Positions 4,970 through 12,576 of a stretch of 12,725 nucleotides of DNA are shown here, piece by piece (the first letter of the stretch is position 1; every line of letters starts with the position of its first letter). The position numbers and the translations under genes were made by a program. This stretch comes from CAYINU01 sp964364855 (GTDB lineage Bacteria > Margulisbacteria > Marinamargulisbacteria > CAYINU01): the NCBI GenBank assembly GCA_964364855.1, contig CAYINU010000061.1, positions 1 to 12,725 on the forward strand, given 5' to 3'. The notes beneath the pieces are model-generated. The model worked only from the letters and a program-made list of their open reading frames with translations. It did not search any database and was not told where the DNA came from.

Positions 4970-7237
4970 TCAGTGGAACTCGATATCCTGGTCCATGGTT
5001 TGAACACCGACCAGCGCATCGTAATGCGCAAAAAAATGATCCACCAAACGCGGGTCATACATGATCTGGGCATTTTTGCGAATCTCGTCTTGGGCATAGG
5101 CGACATCCGTTGGCTTTTGCGGGTGGTAGGGCCGGGACCGGGTGATGGCGTCATAGGAATCCACAATGGCGATAATCCGGGCTTCTATGGGAATACGTTC
5201 CCCCTCTAGTCCCTCAGGGTATCCATTACCCTCCCAGCGTTCGTGGTGGTGACGCACACCGTTAATGGCCGCATGCAAGGGCGGATATTTATTGAGCAAT
5301 TCCGCACCCTTGGCGGCATGCGTTTTCATCATGGCATATTCTTCGGGGGTGAGAAGGCCATCTTTTTTTAAAATGGTGTCGGCAATAAAGGTTTTTCCTA
5401 CATCATGCAGATAGCCCGCCAAGCCCGTAATATGTTGCATATCGGCATCTAACCCCGCTTTTTTAGCCAGCAGTTCCGCCATACGCCCCACCCGCAGGCT
5501 ATGGGCATAGGTATCTTCGTCCTTTCGTCGCAGAAGGGTCAGTAACTCCCTCAGCGCCTCTCCTTCCAAAACGCGATTGGGCTCAGCCAATCCGATATGT
5601 TGGACTTCATCGTAGGTCAGCACCCGGTTCCGGCCCAGTTTTTTGGCTTTGTACAATGCCTTGTCCGCCATATACAGCAATAAATCCTGATCTTCGGCCG
5701 CGGACTCCAGGCGTCGGGAGCTGGCACTTTTCCGCGAAAAATCGTCCGGATACGTCGACACGCCGATGCTCACGGTGATTTCCAGAGGCTCGATCTGCAG
5801 CTTCCGCTGGGGACTGACCAAGCCTACTTTTTTGGCAGCCAGGTCTTTTTCGATTTTTTTGAGCCAAATCGACTCGATCCAATCCCGTTCCACGGCCGCC
5901 GTTTCAGCAGACTCATGGGCCGCGGTCATGAGGGGAAATAGCAAACAATGCAAATTCCCATCTGGCTCCCGCTCAACCAACATATGCCGGATATTGCCGC
6001 TGGCAGACCGGATATGGACGGCATAGAGGGCCAGACTCTGGACCCGGGCACGCATTTTTTGGGCCAAATCCATGGTCGCCCCCGTTGAGCCGCCCTTGAT
6101 CAAGCAAACAAATTCCTCACCGCCAAACCGGGCTACCACATCACCGGAATGTACCGACGTTTCAAGCACTCGTGCGATGCGTTTTAAAATCTCGTCTCCG
6201 ACGAGGTGGCCGTAGGCGTCATTAAACGATTTGAAATAGTCCACATCCACCATTAATACACTCATCCGGTATTCCAGGCGCTTCGCCTTGGCCATTTCGT
6301 CTTGCAAGGCATTTTGAAAATAAGACCGGTTGTAACTATGCGTGAGTCCGTCACGGACAGCCAGTTCTTTGATCGCGCTATACAATTGTCCTTTTAACAA
6401 CGCAATCGCCAGCTGGTTGGTCGCCTCTTGGACCAGCTGCATGTCCGATTTGGTGTAGGCCGCCGACCGGCCGGACCGGGTTACGGCCAGGACCCCGAGC
6501 ACCGCCCCATCATGAATCAAGGGGAAGGCTGTCGTAGGGCCGTCCTTAATGGCTTCAGCCCTATCGGCTGCTTGGCCTATCGGCCCCACAGCCCATTCGT
6601 AGGCCCCCGTGGCGTTGCCCCCCCAGGTCGCCCTTTCGACCAATTGCCGACTCATGACATCCACTACCACGATCCGAATCGACTCTGCTTTTAAAAATTC
6701 ACCCAGGCCAGCTGCGACTTTTTGAAGGCCCGGGATGACATCCTGGGTCGCGGTCACCAGCTCACGCAGCATGTCATACAAGTAGGTATTCACCTGCAGT
6801 TGCGTTTGCAAGCCATGATACCGGTGGGACAGGCGGCGCATACGGTCTCGGGTCCGTGTCCATTCGCGCTGGTGCGTAGCCAAATGGGCCAGCCAAGCCG
6901 AAATAACGGCGGGGGGCCAGTCCAGATCCACGATGCCATCCACCTCTTTGAGTCGCGTCGCATCCACCCGTTCGGGGTGCACCATCACGACGCTGTGACA
7001 CAAGGCCCGGGCCGCCTTCCAACGACGGGCAGACAGGGTGTTCACAATCTGCCCATCCACCAGCCAAATATCCGGCATGACTTGACCCAAGTCGTGCACA
7101 CCGTCCCCAGTCAAACCGACTGGGGATACCGTGCTACCCGGCATGAAATGACTCGCTATTTTCGCCGAAAAACGTGCCGCATCTTCATCGGTTAACCAAG
7201 TCGCTACGGCCCAGGGTCTCACGCGCAGCCCCTGCAC
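4970..7237 (-). CDS. GAF-GGDEF-HD-GYP bifunctional cyclic-di-GMP synthase/phosphodiesterase
   Basis: A 755-aa cytoplasmic c-di-GMP turnover protein. Residues 1-115 resemble a degenerate receiver (PDIWLVDGQIV). About 125-155 is a basic, probably coiled-coil linker and 160-285 a GAF-like sensor. GGDEF begins at RDGLTHSYNR (295-304), with DVDYFKSFNDAYGHLVGDE (331-349) and catalytic RFGGEEF (370-376). The upstream inhibitory site reads HSGD rather than RxxD, so product inhibition may be lost. About 80 extra residues (~404-486) separate the GGEEF half from ITVSIGVSTYP. HD-GYP follows: HSLRVGRM (579 on), LHDVGK (H611-D612), HHERWEGNGYP (664-674), all key residues intact. The frame starts with GTG 7237, 4 nt after glmU; GTG 7222 has AGGGG 6 nt upstream and may be the real start. 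Confidence 0.92.
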   Translation of the reverse strand: MQGLRVRPWAVATWLTDEDAARFSAKIASHFMPGSTVSPVGLTGDGVHDLGQVMPDIWLVDGQIVNTLSARRWKAARALCHSVVMVHPERVDATRLKEVDGIVDLDWPPAVISAWLAHLATHQREWTRTRDRMRRLSHRYHGLQTQLQVNTYLYDMLRELVTATQDVIPGLQKVAAGLGEFLKAESIRIVVVDVMSRQLVERATWGGNATGAYEWAVGPIGQAADRAEAIKDGPTTAFPLIHDGAVLGVLAVTRSGRSAAYTKSDMQLVQEATNQLAIALLKGQLYSAIKELAVRDGLTHSYNRSYFQNALQDEMAKAKRLEYRMSVLMVDVDYFKSFNDAYGHLVGDEILKRIARVLETSVHSGDVVARFGGEEFVCLIKGGSTGATMDLAQKMRARVQSLALYAVHIRSASGNIRHMLVEREPDGNLHCLLFPLMTAAHESAETAAVERDWIESIWLKKIEKDLAAKKVGLVSPQRKLQIEPLEITVSIGVSTYPDDFSRKSASSRRLESAAEDQDLLLYMADKALYKAKKLGRNRVLTYDEVQHIGLAEPNRVLEGEALRELLTLLRRKDEDTYAHSLRVGRMAELLAKKAGLDADMQHITGLAGYLHDVGKTFIADTILKKDGLLTPEEYAMMKTHAAKGAELLNKYPPLHAAINGVRHHHERWEGNGYPEGLEGERIPIEARIIAIVDSYDAITRSRPYHPQKPTDVAYAQDEIRKNAQIMYDPRLVDHFFAHYDALVGVQTMDQDIEFH

Positions 7238-7241
7238 AACG

Positions 7242-8237
7242 TTATCGATTGGCCGTCACGTAGGCCCGGTTAACAATGTGCTGAAATGGCAACACCACAG
7301 TGTGGTCTGCCAAGACACTGTCTTGGATAACGGCATGCGGCCCTATACGGCAATTTTGACCGATGACTGAATTGCCGGAAATAATCGAAAAGGGATAGAT
7401 CTCGGTGTCTCGGCCAATGGTTACCGTCGCGTCAATAAATGTCGTGGACGGATCCAGCAACGTGACGCCTTCTTGCATGAAATGTTGGTTATTGCGTTGA
7501 TAAATAATCTGGTTGATCCGGGCCAAATCCATGCGGGTGTTAATCCCCAGGGTCTGGTCCGAATCCGGCGTGCAATAGGCCGAAATGGCATGGCCAGAAG
7601 TTTTGAGAATTTGGATGACATCGGTAAGATAAAATTCGTGCTGGCTGTTGTCGGGGCGGACTTGGTGGAGCGCATCGAACAGCAAGCGGCTCTGGAAACA
7701 ATACACGCCTGTATTCACTTCGTTAATTTTCAGCTCGGCCTCTGTACAGTCTCGGGCCTCACGGATGCCGACCACCGACCCCATGCGGCCCCGCAAGACA
7801 CGGCCATAACTCCCAGGATCAGGGAGGCGGGTCGTGAGAATGCTGGCCGCCGCGTTCGTCTCGCGGTGCACATCCAGCAAGTGGCGGATCGTGTCGGTTT
7901 GAATCAACGGACAGTCGCCGGCCAAAACAATAATGGTTTCGTCTTCATCCCGTGTCATTTCCGGTTCTGCCATCAACGCCGCATGACCGGTACCGTTCTG
8001 TTCGGATTGAAACACATAACTGACGCGTTCATGCTGGGTCATTTGCCGGATGGTTTCGGCTTGATGCCCCACGACCAAAACCGCCTGTTGCACCGGAACC
8101 TCCAAAACCGCATCCACCACAAAGTTGATAATGGGCTTTCCTGCGACACGGTGAGCCACTTTGAGGAGCTCAGATTTCATCCGAGTGCCTTTTCCCGCTG
8201 CCAAAATAATCGCTTTGAGACTCCTCATTACGTTCAT
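7242..8237 (-). CDS. glmU: Short GlmU: N-acetylglucosamine-1-phosphate uridyltransferase without acetyltransferase domain
   Basis: The N-terminal pyrophosphorylase domain is clear: LAAGKGTRMKSELLKVAH (residues 12-29), QNGTGHAALMAEP, LAGDCPLI, GSYGRVLR, INEVNTGVYCF, HEFYLTDVI and GINTRMDLARI. It makes UDP-GlcNAc from UTP and GlcNAc-1-phosphate for peptidoglycan and lipopolysaccharide. The motif usually reads LPKVLH; here it is LLKVAH. After residue 260 a few left-handed beta-helix hexapeptides follow (DPSTTFIDATVTIGRDTEI, then VIGQNCRIGPHAVI), then the protein ends at 331 aa against ~450-460 for bifunctional GlmU. The acetyl-CoA-dependent half, with its catalytic His, is absent, so another enzyme must acetylate glucosamine-1-phosphate or use a salvage route. 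It is the first gene of the unit with the GGDEF/HD-GYP gene. Confidence 0.88.
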   Translation of the reverse strand: MNVMRSLKAIILAAGKGTRMKSELLKVAHRVAGKPIINFVVDAVLEVPVQQAVLVVGHQAETIRQMTQHERVSYVFQSEQNGTGHAALMAEPEMTRDEDETIIVLAGDCPLIQTDTIRHLLDVHRETNAAASILTTRLPDPGSYGRVLRGRMGSVVGIREARDCTEAELKINEVNTGVYCFQSRLLFDALHQVRPDNSQHEFYLTDVIQILKTSGHAISAYCTPDSDQTLGINTRMDLARINQIIYQRNNQHFMQEGVTLLDPSTTFIDATVTIGRDTEIYPFSIISGNSVIGQNCRIGPHAVIQDSVLADHTVVLPFQHIVNRAYVTANR

Positions 8238-8255
8238 AATAAGGATCGAACGTGG

Positions 8256-8283
8256 ATTTTACAAACTTTTTATATGCAAACAA
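8256..8283 (-). promoter_or_regulatory. Candidate promoter of the glmU operon
   Basis: On the minus strand TTGTTT (8283-8278) and TAAAAT (8261-8256) are 16 nt apart, giving a start near 8249 and a ~12-nt leader. The -35 is only a moderate match. It is back-to-back with the hpf promoter in the same 110-bp gap. Confidence 0.4.
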
Positions 8284-8312
8284 CGCGTCTGGCCGATTAT
8301 GCCTAAATTTTT

Positions 8313-8341
8313 TATAATGCAGCAATCCTCTCTGATAGGAG
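8313..8341 (+). promoter_or_regulatory. hpf -10 element and ribosome binding site
   Basis: A perfect TATAAT at 8313-8318 has no good -35 hexamer at 16-18 nt upstream (TGGCCG at best), so an activator may be needed. AGGAG at 8337-8341 is 6 nt from the hpf ATG, the best Shine-Dalgarno in the window. Confidence 0.6.
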
Positions 8342-8347
8342 CCACCC

Positions 8348-8722
8348 ATGCAAATTAAAGTGCGAACACACCACGTGGACATCACCCCTGCGCTGAAGGC
8401 CTATGCCGAAAAGAAAATGGCCAAGCTAGAAAAATATTTCAAAAATATTGTGGAAATTAATGTTGAACTGAATATCGTCGACCATGCGGATCCTGCGAAG
8501 CGCCAGTCCGCCAAGGCCCACATTCTAGCCTCTCAAGCCACGCTTTATGCGGAGGGCATCAGCGACGATATGTACGCCAGCATCGACATCCTACTTGAGA
8601 AGCTGGAAGCGCAAATCATCAAGCATAAAGAAAAACTTAAAGACCACAAAAATGACCGTCTGACCAAGCAGCTGATCCACGAAGGCTTGGAGCCGTCAGC
8701 GCCTGAGTTCTCCGAACCTTAG
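8348..8722 (+). CDS. hpf: Ribosome hibernation promoting factor, short HPF/YfiA type
   Basis: A 124-aa protein of the HPF/sigma-54 modulation family, which binds the 30S decoding region and promotes inactive 100S ribosomes in stationary phase. MQIKVRTHHVDITPALKAYA, EKKMAKLEKYFKNIVEINVEL, the basic loop region, HILASQATLYAEGISDDMYA and SIDILLEKLEAQIIKHKEKLKDH follow the family consensus through the beta-alpha-beta-beta-beta-alpha fold. The C-terminal dimerisation domain of long HPF is absent; instead there is an acidic/proline tail (GLEPSAPEFSEP). It has a strong ribosome site. In many Gram-negative bacteria hpf sits next to rpoN and ptsN; here it is followed 2 nt later by a murA homologue and no rpoN is present. 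Confidence 0.95.
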   Translation: MQIKVRTHHVDITPALKAYAEKKMAKLEKYFKNIVEINVELNIVDHADPAKRQSAKAHILASQATLYAEGISDDMYASIDILLEKLEAQIIKHKEKLKDHKNDRLTKQLIHEGLEPSAPEFSEP

Positions 8723-8724
8723 CG

Positions 8725-10116
8725 ATGATACCGGAGCTCCATCAGCTCCGTTTGCAGGTTCGCAATACCGGCGAACCTCTCCGAGGCACGGTTGACATTA
8801 GCGGGTCCAAAAACGGGGCATTGCCCCTGCTGGCAGCGGCGTTGTTTTGGGATGAGACCGTTACCCTCACCGATATTCCGATCTTGCTCGACACCCTGCA
8901 TATGGTGGCCCTATTAAAGGAAATGGGTGTCGTCATCGACAGGGTGAATCGGCATACCTATTGCCTGGACTCGCGGAGACTGTCACAGATGGATTTGATC
9001 AAAAGCCCGTATTTTCATACGCTGCGTTACTCGATCCTGCTGCTTTATCCGCTACTGGCCCATTTCGGGGCTGTCACCTTGCCCTTGCCCGGTGGCTGTA
9101 AGCTGGACCGGTCTTTGGACTGCCATCTCAAGCCCCTAGCCTTGATGGGGTATGACATCACCGAAACGTCCCAAAGCATCACCGTGCGCCCTCCTCGGAA
9201 ACCCCGTGGATTTAGTTACCAATTGGACCCCCGCCGCGACGATGTCGTGGGGTTTACCGAATCGGCCATCATGGCCGCCATGCTGACCGACGAGCCGATT
9301 ACGTTGATTCATGCGGCTACCGAGCCGGAAGTCATATTGCTGCTGCAGTTTTTAAAAAAAATGGGGTTGCATGTCCAGATGGACGTTATCCGCGAAGGTG
9401 AGTCTGACGTCAGCGTGATCCACATGCAGTACACCGAAAAAACCTACCGTCTACCTATTGGGCAAACCAATATCCGGGACCGGATTGAAGCCGGTAGTTG
9501 GATGGGATTGTTGGCGGCCACGCCCAAGCGTAGCCGCCTGACTCTAACCGAGGTTCCCACTGGGGATATCCATCGCATCGTAGAACTCTTTCAGGACATG
9601 GGGTTGGCCATCGACATCCTCTCTCCGACCACGCTGCATATTTCCAATCTGGACCGGTTGTTTTTGCCCATGCGCGTCGTGGCCGACAACCACCCTGCAT
9701 TTCCCACAGACCTCCAGCCTATCGCGACCACGGCACTATGCTGGGCCACGGGTACTTCGCAAGTCGAGGATCATGTTTTTCCCAACCGATGGGGCTATGT
9801 TCGTGAATTGCAACGTGCCGGCGCACAAATCAAGATCAACCCTCAGACGGGTGGGTGCAGCACTGTCACTGGCAGTTTCCTCCATCCCGCCATCATGGCC
9901 TGCCTGGATTTGCGGGGCGCTTGGGCCGTGCTGATGGCGGGAGCCAGTATGTCCCAACCCTCACTATTGACCCAAGCCGATCAGCTGTTCCGTGGCTACG
10001 AAAACCCACTGGTCAAACTGCGCAGCGTGGGTCTGGACGTGGAGATCACAGACGAAACATTGGCTCGGGACCTGTCCCAACATCCGGTTTATCATGACAT
10101 CATATGGCTACCCTAG
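8725..10116 (+). CDS. murA: MurA-family UDP-N-acetylglucosamine 1-carboxyvinyltransferase, divergent
   Basis: MurA transfers enolpyruvate from PEP to UDP-GlcNAc, the first committed step of peptidoglycan synthesis. The two-domain EPT fold is visible across 463 aa: VDISGSKNGALPLLAAAL (Lys29, Asn30 of the active site), LRYSILLLYPLLAHFG (Arg101), the loop PGGCKLDRSLDCHL (Cys125, Arg129), RDRIEAGSW, HPAFPTDLQ with the catalytic Asp, PNRWGYVRELQRAGA, DLRGAWAVLMAG and RGYENPLVKLRSVGLDVE. All named active-site residues are present, but the Cys loop is one residue shorter than the usual GGCxIGARPVDLH, and identity looks low throughout. It may be a paralogue or lineage-specific MurA. No Shine-Dalgarno precedes the ATG, 2 nt after hpf, and a hairpin covers codons 3-9, suggesting coupled translation. 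Confidence 0.88.
   Translation: MIPELHQLRLQVRNTGEPLRGTVDISGSKNGALPLLAAALFWDETVTLTDIPILLDTLHMVALLKEMGVVIDRVNRHTYCLDSRRLSQMDLIKSPYFHTLRYSILLLYPLLAHFGAVTLPLPGGCKLDRSLDCHLKPLALMGYDITETSQSITVRPPRKPRGFSYQLDPRRDDVVGFTESAIMAAMLTDEPITLIHAATEPEVILLLQFLKKMGLHVQMDVIREGESDVSVIHMQYTEKTYRLPIGQTNIRDRIEAGSWMGLLAATPKRSRLTLTEVPTGDIHRIVELFQDMGLAIDILSPTTLHISNLDRLFLPMRVVADNHPAFPTDLQPIATTALCWATGTSQVEDHVFPNRWGYVRELQRAGAQIKINPQTGGCSTVTGSFLHPAIMACLDLRGAWAVLMAGASMSQPSLLTQADQLFRGYENPLVKLRSVGLDVEITDETLARDLSQHPVYHDIIWLP
8732..8750 (+). other. Perfect 7-bp hairpin at the start of the murA coding region
   Basis: CGGAGCT (8732-8738), loop CCATC, AGCTCCG (8744-8750), followed by TTT. It lies 10 nt after the hpf stop and inside codons 3-9 of the murA homologue. 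It could slow initiation, attenuate transcription after hpf, or protect the hpf 3' end. With only three T residues it is a poor intrinsic terminator. Confidence 0.6.
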
Positions 10117-10862
10117 AGTCTCCCGAGGTTCTTCGCGCTTGGATTCGTCAATTGGCGCATTGGTATGAAAAAAGTTTTTTTTCTGCCGGCAAATGGTATC
10201 GGGGGCAAGGCCGTGCACTAGCCCGGCAATTGCAAGCCGCACTGTCGCAATGGAATCAGAGCCAAAACGTAACCCCGCCCGACATGGCTTGGGCGCAGCA
10301 GGTACTGGATTCAAAACTGCAACCCATTCCCTTTCGCCCCTGCGCAGTCACGCCCGAACAAGCATTGCACTTGCTGACCCACCGCCAGTCCTGCCGGATG
10401 TGGACTTCAGAGTCCCTTTCTGAAGCGAATATCCAGCGGTTATTGGAAGCCGGTATTGCCGCCCCTACTTCGGCCAACCGGCAATCCATACGGTTTTTTC
10501 TGGTCCGCTCAGCAGAAAAAAAAGCCGCCATCGGTGCTTTGGTCAAACACGGCTTTTTGGCCCACGCGCCATTGTTAGTGCTGTTGGGTGTGGACAGCCG
10601 GTCTTATCACGCCCATGAACATGACCGGCTGGTGGCGGATGCAGCCGTGGCTGCCGAAAATATGATGTTGTATGCCACGGCCGCCAATCTGGGCAGCTGT
10701 CTGATCACCCCCCATGAAATCCAGGAACCCGCATTTAAAGCGGCCTACGGCATTTCACCGGAGATCTATATGGCCATGATCGTGGCAGTAGGGTATCCCC
10801 GCCATGCTTTTACCAAACCGCCTCGAATGACCGTTCAGGACCATCTCATCGGCAGCGCATAA
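10104..10862 (+). CDS. Nitroreductase-family FMN oxidoreductase with N-terminal extension
   Basis: A 252-aa protein whose residues ~90-250 match the nitroreductase (FMN-dependent, NAD(P)H-using) fold. HRQSCRMWTSESLSEANIQR carries the RxSxR FMN-phosphate motif (R94, S96, R98). AGIAAPTSANRQSIRFFLVR, FLAHAPLLVLLGVD, DAAVAAENMMLYATAANLGS and YMAMIVAVGYP follow. Residues 1-90 are an extension not needed for the core fold (aromatic/basic RQLAHWYEKSFF, then a Q/W-rich stretch). I see no Cys pattern for an Fe-S cluster. The substrate cannot be read from sequence. Its ATG lies in the murA 3' end, overlapping by 13 nt, so it is translationally coupled and the third gene of the hpf unit. No hairpin terminator follows. 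Confidence 0.88.
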   Translation: MATLESPEVLRAWIRQLAHWYEKSFFSAGKWYRGQGRALARQLQAALSQWNQSQNVTPPDMAWAQQVLDSKLQPIPFRPCAVTPEQALHLLTHRQSCRMWTSESLSEANIQRLLEAGIAAPTSANRQSIRFFLVRSAEKKAAIGALVKHGFLAHAPLLVLLGVDSRSYHAHEHDRLVADAAVAAENMMLYATAANLGSCLITPHEIQEPAFKAAYGISPEIYMAMIVAVGYPRHAFTKPPRMTVQDHLIGSA

Positions 10863-10923
10863 CCTGTTTTTGCCTTTGCTTTTCAATTTTGTAAAACGAT
10901 TGCCCTGGGACCGCTATGTCGAA

Positions 10924-10953
10924 TTAGCCCCGGTATTAGCGCTGTGTTAAAAT
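10924..10953 (+). promoter_or_regulatory. Candidate leaderless promoter of the AAA/PD-(D/E)XK gene
   Basis: TAAAAT (10948-10953) ends 7 nt before the first downstream ATG (10961), which has no Shine-Dalgarno. TTAGCC (10924-10929) is a weak -35 at 18 nt. Transcription from this element would begin at or next to the start codon. The rest of 10863-10923 shows only a T-rich stretch and no hairpin. Confidence 0.4.
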
Positions 10954-10960
10954 ACCCCGC

Positions 10961-12517
10961 ATGCGATTAAAAGACTTACCGATAGGAACCCAAACATTTT
11001 CAGATATCATTCAAGGAAATTTTGTCTATGTAGATAAAACGAAATATCTTTCCGAATTGTTACACCCTGAAAAAGCCACTTACTTCCTTTCCCGTCCAAG
11101 GCGATTCGGAAAGAGTCTGACGATATCCACGTTAGAAGCCATTTTTTTAGGGAAGCGGGACTTATTCAAAGAATTATACATCGATTCAACCGGTTATGAC
11201 TGGAAAATCCATCCGGTCATCCGAATTGACATGTCAAAAGCCGGAAAATCGTGTGGAGATGAGTTAATCGAGTTTCTGATAGAACAAATACGGGTAATTG
11301 CTAACCAGTACAAAGTACCGTTTTCGGATGACATACGGTTTTCGATATGTTTTGAGCGGCTAATTCGGGAGCTGTCTAAGCAAGGCAAAGTGGTCATTTT
11401 AATCGACGAATACGACAAACCGATCATCGAATATTTAACAGAGCCGGAGAAAGCGGCAATAAACCGAGAGATATTAAAAGAATTCTACACGATCATCAAA
11501 GCGTCAGACGAATTTTTACGATTTGTATTCATGACGGGAGTGAGTAAATTTTCAAAGGTAGGGGTATTTTCGGGGTTGAATAATTTACAGGATTTAACGA
11601 TGGACACGAAATATGCGACGATGTTGGGCTACACGCAGGAGGAATTGGAAACGAATTTCGGGGCTCACATAGAAGCATTAGCGAAAGCGGAACAGATCAG
11701 TATTCCGGAGACGTTGGAAAAGATCAGAAAGTGGTATAATGGCTATCGGTTTTCGGAGACAGGTACCAAAGTATATAATCCGTTTTCCACATTGTTGTTA
11801 TTTGCCCAACAACGATTCACAGCACACTGGTTTGAAACGGGAACACCGACGTTTTTGGTAGAGTTAATTCAAAAGACCAATTTAAGTATTGAACAAACGG
11901 AAGAACAGGCCCTCCCCGAATCGGGATTTTCGACATACGAGATAGAAAACCTAGATCCATTGGCGCTGTTGTTTCAAACGGGCTATCTCACGATTGCTGA
12001 GTATAATCGAGAAGACCAACGGTTCAAATTGGGGTTTCCCAACCATGAAGTAGAATCTTCCTTTTTGGATCATGTATTAGCCCGGTTTACTGAGAAGCGG
12101 TTATCGGAATCACAAGGGTTGTTATATCAACTGGAAACCAGTCTGAAGAAATCGGATTTAGAGGTTTTTTTCAGTATATTAAAATCATTTTTCGCCAACG
12201 TTCCGTATGACATTCAGCTGTCGAACGAAAAATATTACCAAAGCATATTTTATATGATTTTCACGTTATTGGGGTTACATATTCAAGCCGAAGTGAAGAC
12301 AAACAAAGGGCGGATCGATGCGGTAATCGAGACAAAGGACAAGGTGTATCTATTCGAGTTCAAGTTAAAAGGGACGGCGGAGGAAGCGCTTCAACAAATC
12401 CAAACAAAAGAATATGCACAAAAGTACAAGAACTCCGACAAGCCCATTTGGGGTATCGGGGTAGAATTTGATTCCAAAGACCGGAACATTGGGCGGTGGG
12501 TGACAGGGGGACAGTAA
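10961..12517 (+). CDS. AAA-ATPase-like protein with C-terminal PD-(D/E)XK nuclease domain (DUF1703 family)
   Basis: A 518-aa protein of the AAA-ATPase_like plus PDDEXK_9 architecture. The opening LPIGTQTFSDIIQGNFVYVD is the family signature. Walker A is RPRRFGKS (45-52), Walker B VVILIDEYD (144-152), sensor-like FMTGVSKFSKVG (190-201), and the middle has KWYNGYRFSETG and VYNPFSTL. The C-terminus has the nuclease core: GRIDAVIETKDKVYLFEFKL with D453 and E466-x-K468, then QIQTKEYAQKY. All ATPase and nuclease residues look intact. These genes are often multi-copy in one genome and their function is unproven; selfish or defence roles have been considered. Codon use is A/T-rich and unlike its neighbours, so it is probably horizontally acquired. 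No partner gene is adjacent. Confidence 0.9.
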   Translation: MRLKDLPIGTQTFSDIIQGNFVYVDKTKYLSELLHPEKATYFLSRPRRFGKSLTISTLEAIFLGKRDLFKELYIDSTGYDWKIHPVIRIDMSKAGKSCGDELIEFLIEQIRVIANQYKVPFSDDIRFSICFERLIRELSKQGKVVILIDEYDKPIIEYLTEPEKAAINREILKEFYTIIKASDEFLRFVFMTGVSKFSKVGVFSGLNNLQDLTMDTKYATMLGYTQEELETNFGAHIEALAKAEQISIPETLEKIRKWYNGYRFSETGTKVYNPFSTLLLFAQQRFTAHWFETGTPTFLVELIQKTNLSIEQTEEQALPESGFSTYEIENLDPLALLFQTGYLTIAEYNREDQRFKLGFPNHEVESSFLDHVLARFTEKRLSESQGLLYQLETSLKKSDLEVFFSILKSFFANVPYDIQLSNEKYYQSIFYMIFTLLGLHIQAEVKTNKGRIDAVIETKDKVYLFEFKLKGTAEEALQQIQTKEYAQKYKNSDKPIWGIGVEFDSKDRNIGRWVTGGQ

Positions 12518-12576
12518 TATATCGCATGTCCTTACAAAGTCAAAGACCGGGGCTCCGCGTCGGCCTCAGTTTCTTG

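Noticed and set aside
8290..8303. Sigma-54 promoter upstream of hpf (TGGCC ... TGCC)
   Set aside because: GG and GC are 8 nt apart rather than the required 10, and a perfect TATAAT lies just downstream.
9353..9361. A8 run in the murA homologue as a programmed frameshift site
   Set aside because: The main frame continues with conserved MurA motifs and no alternative product is evident.
12518..12576. Terminator between the AAA/PD-(D/E)XK gene and the convergent gene tail
   Set aside because: Only a weak 5-bp pairing (GGGGC/GCCTC) exists with no T-tract.
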